This document shows, piece by piece, positions 1-10,616 of a stretch of 64,000 nt of DNA. The notes beneath the pieces are model-generated. The model did not search any database and was not told where the DNA came from. It worked only from the letters and a program-made list of their open reading frames with translations. The first letter of the stretch is position 1; each line of letters begins with the position of its first letter. Origin of the DNA: Halorhodospira halochloris (GTDB lineage: Bacteria; Pseudomonadota; Gammaproteobacteria; Nitrococcales; Halorhodospiraceae); assembly GCF_002356555.2 (NCBI RefSeq), contig NZ_AP017372.2:496001-560000 (forward strand), given 5' to 3'. Made by a program: the position numbers and the translations under genes.

Positions 1-318
1 ATAATCAAGCAGCTTAATAAGTTGCTTGACGTGGTCAAGGTCGTGGACATGACCGAAGGTCGGCATATCGAGCGTGAGATGATGCTCATCAAGGTAGCTG
101 CCGGTTCCCCGGAGCAGCGCGATGAGCTCAAGCGATTGGCGGATATATTCCGCGGCCGGGTGCTCGATGTAACTGAGAAGATCTACACGGTCGAACTCAC
201 CGGAACCAGTGACAAGCTGGACGCTTTGATCGATGCCATTGGCGGTAGCAATATACTTGAGGTTGTCCGCTCCGGAGTAATCGGCATCAGCCGCGGCGAG
301 CGTCACTTGCGAGTTTAA
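1..318 (+). CDS. ilvN: Acetolactate synthase small (regulatory) subunit, 5'-truncated
   Basis: This is the C-terminal 105 residues of the regulatory subunit of acetohydroxyacid synthase, the first common enzyme of valine, leucine and isoleucine synthesis. The frame is open from base 1 (IIKQLNKLLDVVKVVDMTE), so the start lies before the window. The visible part matches the end of the ACT region and the C-terminal domain of the IlvN/IlvH family, which stimulates the catalytic subunit and confers valine feedback control. The stop is followed after 30 bases by ilvC, so the two are probably co-transcribed. The catalytic ilvB/ilvI gene would be expected just upstream, outside the window. Confidence 0.95.
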   Translation: MIKQLNKLLDVVKVVDMTEGRHIEREMMLIKVAAGSPEQRDELKRLADIFRGRVLDVTEKIYTVELTGTSDKLDALIDAIGGSNILEVVRSGVIGISRGERHLRV

Positions 319-1359
<1,041 letters not shown>

Positions 1360-1385
1360 TCCAGTACCCTTTGGAGGGGTGGCGT

Positions 1386-1814
1386 ATGGTTGAGCTGCCT
1401 GTTTGGATCGCCGAGGATCCGGTGCGCTTTGTGGTGATAGTAGCGCTGGTCTTGCTGTTCGCCCGGATGGTTTGGCGGCGCCTGACCCGCAAGTATTTGC
1501 CCCTGAGTGCTGAGCAGGCAGCTGAGCGGCTCGATGACGGCCAGACCCTGTTTCTGGACGTGCGCACGGGAGCTGAGCTGCACGGCGGCACCATACCCGC
1601 AGCCATGCACATCCCTAAGCACTTGTTGCGTCGCCGCCTGGCAGACCTGGAAATAAGCAGCGATACCCCTATCGTTGTTTATTGCCAGAGTGGCATGCGT
1701 TCTGCCAGTGCGGCGCGTATCTTGACCCGCCACGGTTTTAGTGAGGTCTATAATCTTCAGGGTGGTATGGCAGCCTGGCGGGCACATAATCTTCCAGTGA
1801 GCAGCGATGATTAA
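1386..1814 (+). CDS. Membrane-anchored rhodanese-like protein
   Basis: This is a 142-residue protein with one N-terminal hydrophobic segment (about residues 12-28) followed by a single rhodanese domain. The active-site loop reads CQSGMRS near residue 105, so the catalytic cysteine is present and sulfur transfer is possible. The substrate is not evident. I chose the ATG at 1386 because GGAGGGG lies just upstream; an in-frame TTG at 1371 would overlap that site. Its end overlaps the start of pssA by 8 bases, indicating coupled translation. Confidence 0.9.
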   Translation: MVELPVWIAEDPVRFVVIVALVLLFARMVWRRLTRKYLPLSAEQAAERLDDGQTLFLDVRTGAELHGGTIPAAMHIPKHLLRRRLADLEISSDTPIVVYCQSGMRSASAARILTRHGFSEVYNLQGGMAAWRAHNLPVSSDD

Positions 1815-2553
1815 TCGACGTCGGCGCGGGATCTATCTACTGCCCAATCTGCTAACCACTGGCTGCGTATTCTTCGGGTTTCTCGGCATAATCCTGGGCA
1901 TGGACGGTGATTTCGGCCTTGCGGCGATTGCCGTGTTGGTCGCAATGCTCTTTGATGGCCTGGACGGTAGGGTCGCCCGCATTACCGGCACCGATACAGA
2001 TTTTGGCGTGCAGTACGACTCCCTTGCCGATATGGTAAGTTTCGGGTTGGCGCCTTCGCTCATTGTCTATAATTGGGCCTTGGGCGATAACGCTACGGTG
2101 CTACTTTGGGATAATGGTGGCTGGCTGGCTGCCTTTCTATTCGTAGCATGCGCAGCGCTGCGCTTAGCGCGCTTTAATACCCAGAGTGGGGTGAGCGATA
2201 AGAGCTATTTCCAGGGGTTGCCCAGCCCGGCTGCAGCCGGGGTAGTGGTGACCTTGGTCTGGTTTGGTGAACGGGTCGGGCTAAGCGGTTATGAGGCAGC
2301 CATCCCTGCGGCAATTATTACTATTGCCGCAGCCGCCATGATGGTCAGCAATATCCGTTATGACAGCTTCAAAGAGCTTGATATACGCTATAGGGTAAGG
2401 TTTCCGGCGATTGTAGGTTTGGTGGTGGCCTTGATACTGATCGCCGTTCATCCGCCTACCGCGCTATTTGTGGGGTTCTTCGCATATTTGTTATCGGGCC
2501 CGGTGTTAACCATAGTTAGGCTGCGTCGGCACCGTTGGGAGCGGCGCGGCTGA
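1807..2553 (+). CDS. pssA: CDP-diacylglycerol-serine O-phosphatidyltransferase
   Basis: It makes phosphatidylserine from CDP-diacylglycerol and serine, the precursor of phosphatidylethanolamine. The 248-residue polytopic protein carries the CDP-alcohol phosphatidyltransferase motif (DGLDGRVAR near residue 45, then an aspartate pair in YDSLADMVSFG). Several hydrophobic segments follow. It belongs to the integral-membrane PssA family, unlike the peripheral enzyme of E. coli. Its start overlaps the rhodanese gene. The position between ilvC and leuA is common in proteobacteria. Confidence 0.95.
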   Translation: MINRRRRGIYLLPNLLTTGCVFFGFLGIILGMDGDFGLAAIAVLVAMLFDGLDGRVARITGTDTDFGVQYDSLADMVSFGLAPSLIVYNWALGDNATVLLWDNGGWLAAFLFVACAALRLARFNTQSGVSDKSYFQGLPSPAAAGVVVTLVWFGERVGLSGYEAAIPAAIITIAAAAMMVSNIRYDSFKELDIRYRVRFPAIVGLVVALILIAVHPPTALFVGFFAYLLSGPVLTIVRLRRHRWERRG

Positions 2554-2596
2554 TAAAGATTAGAAAAAATAAAAACAGCTATGGTATAGTTGGGGT

Positions 2597-2733
2597 GACT
2601 CTTGCAGCCCCCTGGAACCATTTAGCAGCCTCGGTATGGTTCTCTTGGCGCGAGGTTTGGCGTCATGTGGATTACAGGCAAGGATGCGCAGCGTCATCTA
2701 CACCGGGGGTCCGTTATGGCGCCGGGGGGTCTT
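2597..2733. repeat. Decayed copy of the palindromic element
   Basis: Between pssA and leuA the sequence matches the repeat family only in patches. These are a left arm with CCCCTGGAACCATTTAG, a core fragment CTTGGCGCGAGG, then GCGTCATCTACACCGGGGG, and a right arm ATGGCGCCGGGGGGTCTTA. The order of the blocks is the same as in intact copies such as 62271-62410, but indels have broken most of the pairing. It appears to be an old copy no longer kept as a hairpin. Confidence 0.65.
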
Positions 2734-2780
2734 AGGGGGTCCTATTTAGGCAGCAGCAACCTTTGACAGAGAGCAGATCG

Positions 2781-4331
2781 ATGGGCGAAGCAGACCGGTT
2801 GATAATCTTTGATACCACCTTGCGCGATGGCGAGCAAAGCCCCGGGGCCTCAATGACCCGCGAGGAGAAGATTCGTATCGCTAAGGGGCTGGAGCGCCTT
2901 AATGTCGATGTCTTTGAGGCCGGTTTCCCGGCGGCTAGCCAGGGTGATTTCGAGAGTGTCCGAGCTGTTGCCGAGACCATCAAGGGTAGCCGGGTCTGCG
3001 GCTTGGCGCGGGCTCGAGAGGCGGATATTCGTACCGCAGGGGAGGCGTTGGCGCAGGCGCAGGCGGCAAGGATCCATACGTTTATTGCGACCTCGCCGAT
3101 CCACATGCAGAACAAGCTGCACATGCAGCCCGATGAGGTTGTTGAGGCAGCGGGCAAGGCGGTCAAGCTGGCGCGGCAGTTGTGCGACGATGTCGAGTTC
3201 TCGCCGGAGGATGCCGGACGCTCTGAGCACGACTTCCTGTGCCGGATCATCGAGGCTGCGATTGATGCCGGGGCGGGAACTATAAATATACCGGATACGG
3301 TTGGTTACAACGTCCCGGAGCAGTTTGGCGGGCTTATTGGTACCCTTTTGGAGCGCATCCCCAATGCCGATAAGGCGGTCTTTTCGGTGCATTGCCACAA
3401 TGACCTAGGCCTAGCGGTGGCCAACTCGTTGGCCGCGGTGCGTGCCGGTGCCCGGCAGGTAGAGTGCACCATCAATGGTCTAGGGGAGCGGGCCGGTAAC
3501 GCCTCGCTGGAAGAGGTAGTCATGGCGGTGCGGACCCGCCAGGATGTCTTCGGTTGCGACACCCAGATCAACACCCGGGAGATCGTGCCGGTCTCCAAGC
3601 TGGTTGCTAATATCACCGGATTCCATGTCCAGCCCAATAAGGCGATAGTCGGGGTCAATGCCTTCGCCCATGAGTCAGGGATCCATCAGGACGGGGTGCT
3701 CAAACACCGCGAGACCTACGAGATAATGCGTGCCGAGGATGTTGGTTGGCATACCAACCGCATGGTGTTGGGCAAACACTCCGGACGTAACGCCTTTCGC
3801 TCGCGGCTTGAGGAGCTGGATATAGTCATCGACTCCGAGGAGCAACTCAACGAGGCGTTTGCCCGCTTTAAGTCCCTGGCCGATAAAAAGCATGAGATCT
3901 TTGACGAGGATCTGCAGGCGCTGGTTACTGAAGCCGGTGCGGCGCTGGAGAATGAGCGCATTAAACTGCTCTCCTTGCAGGTTTGCTCCGAGACCGGAGA
4001 GACCCCCGAGGCTAAGGTCTCCCTGATCATTGATGGTGAGGAGAGGCGGGCAGTGGCGCCGGGCAGTGGGGCCGTCGATGCTGCGTTTATGGCTATCGAC
4101 TCGTTGGTGCAGTCGGGGACTGAGCTGCTGCTCTTTTCCATCAACAATATCACTACCGGGACTGACTCGCAGGGTGAGGTGACTGTCCGCCTGGAGCGCG
4201 GTGGTCGGGTGGCTAATGGTCAGGGTGCCGATGTCGATATCGTGATCGCCTCGGCTAAGGCCTATATCAACGCCCTGAACAAGATCCTGGTCGGCGCTGA
4301 TCGTCAGCACCCCCAGGCCGGTGATGTCTGA
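2781..4331 (+). CDS. leuA: 2-isopropylmalate synthase
   Basis: It condenses acetyl-CoA with 2-ketoisovalerate in the first committed step of leucine synthesis. The 516 residues contain the N-terminal TIM-barrel signature [13 protein letters not shown] near residue 8, the metal-site HCHNDLG near residue 205, and a C-terminal LeuA allosteric domain from about residue 385. I chose the ATG at 2781 because AGAGAG lies about 8 bases upstream; a TTG at 2763 is possible. It sits behind pssA after 227 bases that hold a decayed repeat, and 3 bases before the glycosylase gene. Confidence 0.97.
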   Translation: MGEADRLIIFDTTLRDGEQSPGASMTREEKIRIAKGLERLNVDVFEAGFPAASQGDFESVRAVAETIKGSRVCGLARAREADIRTAGEALAQAQAARIHTFIATSPIHMQNKLHMQPDEVVEAAGKAVKLARQLCDDVEFSPEDAGRSEHDFLCRIIEAAIDAGAGTINIPDTVGYNVPEQFGGLIGTLLERIPNADKAVFSVHCHNDLGLAVANSLAAVRAGARQVECTINGLGERAGNASLEEVVMAVRTRQDVFGCDTQINTREIVPVSKLVANITGFHVQPNKAIVGVNAFAHESGIHQDGVLKHRETYEIMRAEDVGWHTNRMVLGKHSGRNAFRSRLEELDIVIDSEEQLNEAFARFKSLADKKHEIFDEDLQALVTEAGAALENERIKLLSLQVCSETGETPEAKVSLIIDGEERRAVAPGSGAVDAAFMAIDSLVQSGTELLLFSINNITTGTDSQGEVTVRLERGGRVANGQGADVDIVIASAKAYINALNKILVGADRQHPQAGDV

Positions 4332-4334
4332 TCT

Positions 4335-5231
4335 ATGGATCGGCGGCGCCTTAGCTACCTGCAGCGGCTTGGGATAGATGTCTATATCCCACGTGATGCG
4401 CTGATAGAGGAAGCCACGGAGCAGGGGGCGATGTGTGGGCCGGCGCGACGAGAGAGTCGGGAGAGCCCACCGCGAGCGGGGCACATAGCGCCTCGGGCGG
4501 TTGACCGGGGTGAAGCTACAGGTGCTGGTAGTGATCAAACTCCAGGGCCGATAGTCTCTGGGACCACCTCTGGCACAGCGCAGCCCGAAGGCGGAGTTAG
4601 TAGTCAGTTGGCTAAGGCGGGGACAGATGGTGGCAGCACGCCAGAGCTAGGCTATGCCCCGCCGCCTGATGTCGCCGCGCTCGATTGGTTGGAGCTAGAG
4701 CAGACGGTTGCCGCGTGTCGCAGTTGTAAGCTTTGTGAAGCGAGGACCCAGACCGTCTTTGGGGTCGGTGATAAGCGAGCCGATTTAGTCCTCGTAGGCG
4801 AGGGGCCGGGGGCAGATGAGGATCGGCTCGGTGAGCCTTTCGTCGGGCGCGCCGGGAAGCTGCTCGATGCCATGCTGGCGGCTATCGACCGCGGTCGGGA
4901 GCGCGGCGGTGTCTATATCTGTAACATCGTTAAGTGTCGGCCGCCGGGTAACCGCGAGCCCCGCCCCGATGAGGTGGCTGCCTGTAACGGCTACCTACGC
5001 CGGCAGCTCGAATTGCTCGAGCCAAAGCTTATCGTCGCCCTCGGCCGGGTGGCGGCACAGAAGCTGCTCGCTAGCACCGCCCCGCTAGCGAAGCTGCGCG
5101 GGCAGACGCACACCTATGCCGATACCTCGATCCCGGTGTGGGTGACCTACCATCCGGCCTATTTGCTCCGCTCTCCGGCCGAGAAGGCTAAGTCATGGCA
5201 GGACCTGAAACGGATTCGCGCGGCACTCTAA
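4335..5231 (+). CDS. Family 4 uracil-DNA glycosylase (iron-sulfur type)
   Basis: It removes uracil from DNA to start base-excision repair. The catalytic domain occupies about residues 115-298. It has the cysteine pair CRSCKLC, motif A GEGPGADEDRLGEPFVGRAG, a further cysteine in CNIVKCRPP and motif B HPAYLLRSP, as expected of the 4Fe-4S family 4 enzymes. About 110 residues of low-complexity Gly/Ser/Thr/Pro-rich sequence precede it, which is long for the family. The start is 3 bases after leuA. The 3' end overlaps the proposed rimI start by 37 bases. Confidence 0.93.
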   Translation: MDRRRLSYLQRLGIDVYIPRDALIEEATEQGAMCGPARRESRESPPRAGHIAPRAVDRGEATGAGSDQTPGPIVSGTTSGTAQPEGGVSSQLAKAGTDGGSTPELGYAPPPDVAALDWLELEQTVAACRSCKLCEARTQTVFGVGDKRADLVLVGEGPGADEDRLGEPFVGRAGKLLDAMLAAIDRGRERGGVYICNIVKCRPPGNREPRPDEVAACNGYLRRQLELLEPKLIVALGRVAAQKLLASTAPLAKLRGQTHTYADTSIPVWVTYHPAYLLRSPAEKAKSWQDLKRIRAAL

Positions 5232-5758
5232 GCGCTGCTGCCGAATCGCCCGATCTGGCCGCAGCCGCGGGGCCGGGCACATCTTCGGCTGCGGGCGGTA
5301 TAGCGACAGCAGCTGGCGGGGTTACCAGGCCCATGACCGAGGCCGACCTGGAGGCGGTGCTAAGCATCGAGCGCCATGCCTACCGCTATCCATGGAGCGA
5401 GATGATCTTTCGCGACTGCCTGCGGGTGGGCTACGGCTGTTTTGTCCACGAGGTCGATCAAATCGTCGGCCACTTGGTGGTAAGCTGCGCAGCAGGGGAG
5501 GCGCATATCCTCAATATCTGCATAGCCCCGCCCTGGCAGCGCCAGGGCATCGCCCACCACTTGCTCAATGTCGCCGTAGAGCGCGCGCAGTTGCTAGCAG
5601 CGCAGATGCTCTTTCTCGAGGTTCGGCCTTCCAACGTCCCCGCCTGCCGTCTCTATCAGCAGTTTGGCTTTAATGAAGTGGGGCGGCGCCCTGGCTACTA
5701 TCCCGCCCCGCACGGCCGTGAGGATGCTTTGATTATGGCGCGGGAGGTTGCCTTCTAG
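5195..5758 (+). CDS. rimI: Ribosomal protein S18-alanine N-acetyltransferase
   Basis: This GNAT-fold enzyme acetylates the N-terminal alanine of ribosomal protein S18. The acetyl-CoA loop is visible as [13 protein letters not shown] near residue 110, and the C-terminal [17 protein letters not shown] block is typical of RimI. The first 45 residues are Ala/Gly-rich and dispensable-looking. The ATG at 5195 has GAGAAGG upstream; an in-frame ATG at 5333 gives the usual family length of about 141 residues and cannot be excluded. Its stop shares the CTAG tetranucleotide with the opposing valS stop. Its substrate, S18, is encoded at 37326. Confidence 0.9.
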   Translation: MAGPETDSRGTLSAAAESPDLAAAAGPGTSSAAGGIATAAGGVTRPMTEADLEAVLSIERHAYRYPWSEMIFRDCLRVGYGCFVHEVDQIVGHLVVSCAAGEAHILNICIAPPWQRQGIAHHLLNVAVERAQLLAAQMLFLEVRPSNVPACRLYQQFGFNEVGRRPGYYPAPHGREDALIMAREVAF

Positions 5759-8517
5759 AGGCTGCTCACCCGCTGCTCCTGCTCGGCGAGCTTGGCTAGG
5801 GCCTGTTGGGCCTCCTCAAGTTTGGCCCGCTCTTTGTCTACCACCTCCTGCGGGGCCTTGGCGACAAAGCTCTCATTGGCCAGCTTCTGCTGCGCTCGCT
5901 CGATATCGCCCTCAATGCGCGAGCGCTCCTTGGCTAGCCGGGCGAGTTCGGCCTCTTTATCAATCAGCCCTGCCATGGGTACCCGCACCTCCATATCGCC
6001 GGCAAGGGCGAGGGCCGACTCCGGCGGTGTTTCGCCATCGTCGAGCAGGCGGATGGACTCCAGGCGGGCGATGCTGGTCAAGAACCCACTATGGCGCTCG
6101 AGCAGTTGCCGATCCTCAGCGCTGGCGTGGCCGAGTAGTACCGGCACCGGCCGGCTCGGCGAAATGTCCATCTCGCCGCGGATGCGCCGTACCCCAAGTA
6201 TAATAGCTTGTAACCAGGCGATCTCGGCCTCAGCGGCGCTGTCGCGCTGCTCAGGTTGGGCCGCGGGGTAGGGCTGGCGCATTATGCTCGGCCCTTGCTT
6301 GCCAGTTAGCGGGGCGATCTTCTGCCAGATCTCCTCGGTGATAAACGGCATCAGCGGGTGGGTGAGGCGCAGCAAGGTCTCCAGGACCTCGAGCAGGGTC
6401 TGCCGGGTGCCGCGGGCCTGCGCAGCGGTGCCGTCCCGCAGTGCCGGTTTGGACAGCTCTAAGTACCAATCGCAGTACTCATCCCAGGTAAACTCGTAAA
6501 TGGCTTGTGCGGCCATGTCGAGACGGTAATCGGCGTAGCCTTGGCGGACGCTGGCGATGGTCTTATCTAGCCGTGTGCGGATCCAGCGCTCGGCGGCACC
6601 GAACTCAACGCCTTCCCCGCTGTAGCCACAGTCCTCCTCGGCGGTGTTCATCAGCACATAGCGCGCAGCGTTCCAGAGCTTGTTGCAGAAGTTGCGGTAG
6701 CCTTCGACGCGGCCTAGGTCAAAGACTACATCACGGCCGGTGGTGGCCAGTGAGGCGAAGGTAAAGCGCAGTGCGTCGGTGCCGTGGGCCTGGATGCCGT
6801 CCGGATAGTGGCGCCGGGTCATCTGGGCGATACGCTCGGCGAGTTGCGGCTGCATCATGTCGGCGGTGCGTTTGGCGACCAGGGACTCCAGGTCGATGCC
6901 GTCGACTATATCCAGTGGGTCGAGCACATTGCCCTTCGACTTGGACATCTTTTGCCCTTCCGGGTCGCGTACTAGGCCGTGGATATAGACCTCGCGAAAG
7001 GGCACATCGTCCATAAAGTACAAACCCATCATGATCATGCGGGCGACCCAGAAGAAGATGATATCGAAGCCGGTCACCAGCACCGAGCTTGGGTAGAAGG
7101 TGCGCAGCTCCGGTGTCGACTGCGGCCAGCCGAGGGTGGAGAAGGGCCACAGCGCTGAGGAGAACCAGGTGTCGAGCACATCCTCGTCACGGGTCAGCGC
7201 TGTGGTGCTGGCTATAGCGTAGCGCTCGCGCACTTCATCTTCGCTGCGGCCGACGTAAACCTGACCCTGCGGGTCGTACCAGGCTGGGATACGGTGCCCC
7301 CACCAGATCTGGCGCGATATGCACCAGTCCTGAATGTTGCGCAGCCACTCGAAGTAGGTCTTATCCCAGTTATCCGGGATGAACTTGATCCGCCCATCGG
7401 CGACCGCCTTGATGGCCGGCTCAGCGAGCGGCTCGGCACGCACGAACCACTGCCAGGTCAGGTAGGGCTCGATTACGGCACCGCTGCGATCGCCGCGCGG
7501 CACCATCAACTTATGCTCCTCGATTTGCACCAGCAAGCCGGCGGAGTCAAGATCGGCTACCACTTGCTCACGGGCGGCGTAGCGATCCATGCCCTGATAG
7601 CGAGCGGGGGCTTGTTCATTGATGTGGGCATCTTCACTGAGCACGTTGATGCGCTCTAAGTCGTGCCGTTCACCGACAGCGAAGTCGTTGAAATCGTGGG
7701 CCGGGGTGATCTTCAGGCAGCCGCTGCCGAACTCTGGGTCGACGTAGTCATCGCCGATTATCGGGATCTCGCGCTCGACCAAGGGCAGGCGCACACTGTG
7801 CCCGATCAGGTGAGCGTAACGCTCATCCTGCGGGTGTACAGCGACCGCTGTGTCGCCGAGCATGGTCTCCGGGCGGGTGGTGGCAACCACCACGCTCTCG
7901 CTAGGGTCATCGGCCAGCGGGTAGCGCATGTGCCAGATATGCCCCGCCTCCTCCTGAGAGACGACCTCCAGGTCGGAGACCGCGGTGCGCAGCACCGGAT
8001 CCCAGTTAACTAGCCGCTCGCCGCGATAGATCAGCCTGTCCTCGTAGAGTCGTACGAAGACCTCGTTTACGGCCTCGGAAAGGCCGTCGTCCATGGTAAA
8101 GCGCTCGCGGCTCCAGTCGACCGAGGCGCCCATGCGGCGCAGCTGACGGGTTATGGTGCCGCCGGATTCGGCCTTCCACTGCCAGACGCGCTCGAGAAAC
8201 TTCTCGCGCCCAAGGTCGTGGCGGCTCAGTCCCTCGCCCTCCAGCTGGCGCTCGACGACCATTTGGGTGGCGATCCCGGCGTGATCGGTGCCCGGTTGCC
8301 ATAAGGTGTTGTACCCATCCATGCGCTTGAAGCGGATCAGCGCGTCCATCACCGTATCCTGGAAGGCGTGACCCATGTGGAGGGTGCCGGTGACGTTCGG
8401 CGGCGGGATCATGATGCAGTATGGCTCACCTTCGCCGCTCGGGGCGAAGTGTCCGCCCTGTTCCCACATCTCGTAGAGCTTGCTTTCAATATCGCTCGGG
8501 TTGTATGTCTTCTCCAT
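5755..8517 (-). CDS. valS: Valyl-tRNA synthetase
   Basis: This class I synthetase charges tRNA-Val. The 920 residues show the HIGH motif as HMGH near residue 47, the KMSKS motif as KMSKSKGNV near residue 525, an editing domain between them, and a C-terminal coiled-coil arm of about 65 residues rich in Glu, Lys and Ala. Length is close to the gammaproteobacterial norm. It is last in a reverse group with holC and an unknown gene, matching the holC-valS neighbourhood known from E. coli. It converges with rimI, the two stops overlapping. Confidence 0.98.
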   Translation of the reverse strand: MEKTYNPSDIESKLYEMWEQGGHFAPSGEGEPYCIMIPPPNVTGTLHMGHAFQDTVMDALIRFKRMDGYNTLWQPGTDHAGIATQMVVERQLEGEGLSRHDLGREKFLERVWQWKAESGGTITRQLRRMGASVDWSRERFTMDDGLSEAVNEVFVRLYEDRLIYRGERLVNWDPVLRTAVSDLEVVSQEEAGHIWHMRYPLADDPSESVVVATTRPETMLGDTAVAVHPQDERYAHLIGHSVRLPLVEREIPIIGDDYVDPEFGSGCLKITPAHDFNDFAVGERHDLERINVLSEDAHINEQAPARYQGMDRYAAREQVVADLDSAGLLVQIEEHKLMVPRGDRSGAVIEPYLTWQWFVRAEPLAEPAIKAVADGRIKFIPDNWDKTYFEWLRNIQDWCISRQIWWGHRIPAWYDPQGQVYVGRSEDEVRERYAIASTTALTRDEDVLDTWFSSALWPFSTLGWPQSTPELRTFYPSSVLVTGFDIIFFWVARMIMMGLYFMDDVPFREVYIHGLVRDPEGQKMSKSKGNVLDPLDIVDGIDLESLVAKRTADMMQPQLAERIAQMTRRHYPDGIQAHGTDALRFTFASLATTGRDVVFDLGRVEGYRNFCNKLWNAARYVLMNTAEEDCGYSGEGVEFGAAERWIRTRLDKTIASVRQGYADYRLDMAAQAIYEFTWDEYCDWYLELSKPALRDGTAAQARGTRQTLLEVLETLLRLTHPLMPFITEEIWQKIAPLTGKQGPSIMRQPYPAAQPEQRDSAAEAEIAWLQAIILGVRRIRGEMDISPSRPVPVLLGHASAEDRQLLERHSGFLTSIARLESIRLLDDGETPPESALALAGDMEVRVPMAGLIDKEAELARLAKERSRIEGDIERAQQKLANESFVAKAPQEVVDKERAKLEEAQQALAKLAEQEQRVSSL

Positions 8518-8533
8518 TTATTCCTCTATCCTG

Positions 8534-8995
8534 TTATTGATTTTTTCTGGTGCTGCTCACCGCGCTGACCAGGGCGTCTTCGACAGCCTTGCGGATTGGT
8601 TGGCGGGACTGTTGTATAGCTTCGTCGAGGCGCTCAGCTATCTGCTGGCGAAAATGCTTGGCTAGCGTGCGGCAAGCCTGGCGCTCTATCTCGGCGCGCA
8701 ACTCGGCGGGCACCTCGGCAACCGTTTGCGGCTCCCTGCTCGCAGCCGGTTCCTCAGGCTGGTGCGGGGTTGGTTGGCTGTTCTGCTCTGCGGCGTTTGT
8801 CGGGGTGGGGTCAAGGGTGCCTTGCCCCTCCCACAAGGCCTTTAAAGATGGCGGCGGGGGGGCGCTAAGCAGACCACTATCTTGACCTTCGATGCCAAGC
8901 CATGGACCGCCGGCGTTGCGTACCCGCTCGCCACTCATGACCAAGTCATAGAGAAGAGGAGGCTCATCGCCTTTAGGCATAAACGGATCGTTCAT
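8534..8995 (-). CDS. Uncharacterised protein between holC and valS
   Basis: I do not recognise this 153-residue protein. It lies 2 bases after holC and 16 before valS on the same strand, with GGGGA ahead of its ATG, so it is probably a real operon member. The N-terminal part (about 1-45) is ordered-looking with a PPLLYDLVMSGERV segment. Residues 46-95 are Pro/Gln/Glu-rich and likely disordered. The last 55 residues form a charged amphipathic helix (RAEIERQACRTLAKHFRQQ). The tail suggests binding to a partner, perhaps a polymerase subunit given the location, but this is speculation. Confidence 0.75.
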   Translation of the reverse strand: MNDPFMPKGDEPPLLYDLVMSGERVRNAGGPWLGIEGQDSGLLSAPPPPSLKALWEGQGTLDPTPTNAAEQNSQPTPHQPEEPAASREPQTVAEVPAELRAEIERQACRTLAKHFRQQIAERLDEAIQQSRQPIRKAVEDALVSAVSSTRKNQ

Positions 8996-8997
8996 CG

Positions 8998-9432
8998 CTA
9001 ATCCCCGTCAATATGATGAGTCTGTGGTTGGCAGCCGTGTTGTTGGTACTCTTTATAACGGGCTCGGCCAGGCTTTAGGGTCGTCTGGCGCTGATCGAGG
9101 ATCTCCGCTACTCTGGCGCCCTGGGCCCAGTTATGGGGCATATCGTCGGTCAGGTTGATTAGTACCGCGCTATCGCTGGTGGGGCTGGTGTCGGGGGCGG
9201 TACCAATGACAACCGGCTCGTCGTCGTGTTCTGTTATGCAGGCGTGGGGTATGAAGCTCCCCTGGCGGAAGGTCCAGAGCAGTCGATCGACCCTGGCCGT
9301 CTGTTCATGATCGGCTGTTAGCATAACAACGGTTATGCCTTGAGAGTAGGCCTTTTCGGCTAGGCGGCATGCGAAATGCTCGCGTACGTTAACGCCCGAC
9401 TGCTTGAGGATGTAGAAGTCGACCCGGGTCAC
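8998..9432 (-). CDS. holC: DNA polymerase III chi subunit
   Basis: Chi links the clamp loader of DNA polymerase III to single-strand binding protein. The 144 residues begin TRVDFYILKQSG, followed by a conserved CRLAEKAYSQG segment and LLWTFRQGSFIPH near residue 55, all family hallmarks. The start is GTG, with AGGGAG upstream on the minus strand. It is first in a reverse group with the unknown gene and valS. The pepA gene that usually precedes holC and lies divergent to lptF is absent: lptF starts 82 bases away. Confidence 0.95.
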   Translation of the reverse strand: MTRVDFYILKQSGVNVREHFACRLAEKAYSQGITVVMLTADHEQTARVDRLLWTFRQGSFIPHACITEHDDEPVVIGTAPDTSPTSDSAVLINLTDDMPHNWAQGARVAEILDQRQTTLKPGRARYKEYQQHGCQPQTHHIDGD

Positions 9433-9514
9433 TGGGCTCCCTGCTGGTTGGTTGTCTTTGCTTTATAGTGTACGTAAACATGCCGAGACTGACGAGAGAG
9501 GGCGGGTAGTTGCG

Positions 9515-10612
9515 TTGATTTTTTCCATTATCGATCGTTACCTGTTTCGCGAGGCAGCTGCAGCTAGCTTTGCGGTCTTCCTGGTGCTGTTTGTAGTCCT
9601 TGCCGCTAATCGCTCGATCGACTATCTGGCCGATGCGGCTGGAGGTGAGATTCCCGCTGAGGCCGTGGCTGTCCTGATGGGGTTGCAAGTCCTTCGCTAT
9701 CTGGGCGTTGTTGTGCCCGCGGCGCTTTTCATCGGCATGGTTTTGGCTATGGGCCGCCTCTATAGGGATAGTGAATTGCCGGTGCTGGCCGCCTGCGGGG
9801 TGGGGCCGGCGCTTATAACTAGGGGGTTGGCCTATTTGGCTGTGCCGGTGGCTGTCCTGGTCTTCGTCTTGAGCGTCTATGTTGCGCCCTGGGCGAGCTA
9901 TCAGGCCGATGTCTACAGCGAGCAGGCAGCCCGTGATGTTGATCTCGGCGCCTTTCAGGCAGGGCAATTTGTAGGTGGTGGCGACATAGGGACTTTATAT
10001 GCTGGGGATAGCGCTGGTGAGGGTGAATTGCGCGAGGTATTTGTTTACGTCCAGGATGCCGACAGAGAGGTAATAGTGCGCGCCGATCGGGCAGTGCAGG
10101 ATTATCGGCCAGAGACCGGTGACCGATATTTAGTCTTTGGTGACGGCTATCGTTATGACGGCAAGGCGGGGCAGCGCGACTGGACGGTGACTCGCTTCGA
10201 GCGCCACGGTTTGCTGGTTGATACTAGAGAGGCGGTAGATGTCGAGCGCGATCGCGAGGGAACAGCAACGGCTGAGTTGATCGGGTCAGATCACTTGGCG
10301 GATATAGCTGAAGTGCATTGGCGGCTGTCCATGCCGGCTATGGTGATCGTCCTAACGGTTTTGGCAGTCCCTTTGGCCAAGGCCGAACCGCGCGATGGTC
10401 GCTACGGTAAGCTGCTCAGTGCCGTGTTGGTCTATGTTGCCTACTTCCAGCTGTTGACCACCGGCCATGAGTGGTTAGAGGAGGGGCGCACGCCGGCTGA
10501 ACTGGGTTTGCTCTGGGTGCATGTTGCAGCGCTGCTGGCTGCATTGGCCTGGACCCGGTATCGCTTTGGTGGCCTATGGCCGGTCCGCCGCTCTGGATCG
10601 TTGGGTAACTAG
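9515..10612 (+). CDS. lptF: LPS export permease subunit LptF
   Basis: This is one half of the inner-membrane permease pair that, with LptB and LptC, extracts lipopolysaccharide and passes it to the periplasmic bridge. From the TTG at 9515 it has 365 residues, matching E. coli. It begins IFSIIDRYLFREAAAA, the typical first transmembrane segment of the family. Six membrane segments flank a periplasmic domain at about residues 125-255. GAGAGAGGG lies upstream of 9515; a TTG at 9452 would add 21 residues without a good site. lptG follows after 4 bases. Confidence 0.92.
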   Translation: MIFSIIDRYLFREAAAASFAVFLVLFVVLAANRSIDYLADAAGGEIPAEAVAVLMGLQVLRYLGVVVPAALFIGMVLAMGRLYRDSELPVLAACGVGPALITRGLAYLAVPVAVLVFVLSVYVAPWASYQADVYSEQAARDVDLGAFQAGQFVGGGDIGTLYAGDSAGEGELREVFVYVQDADREVIVRADRAVQDYRPETGDRYLVFGDGYRYDGKAGQRDWTVTRFERHGLLVDTREAVDVERDREGTATAELIGSDHLADIAEVHWRLSMPAMVIVLTVLAVPLAKAEPRDGRYGKLLSAVLVYVAYFQLLTTGHEWLEEGRTPAELGLLWVHVAALLAALAWTRYRFGGLWPVRRSGSLGN

Positions 10613-10616
10613 TAAC

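Noticed and set aside
2763-2781. TTG at 2763 as leuA start
   Set aside because: The ATG at 2781 has a better-placed ribosome site and gives the normal N-terminus.
4335-4680. The long low-complexity N-terminus of the glycosylase as a separate gene or frameshift
   Set aside because: The frame stays open, codon use is similar, and variable linkers occur in this family.
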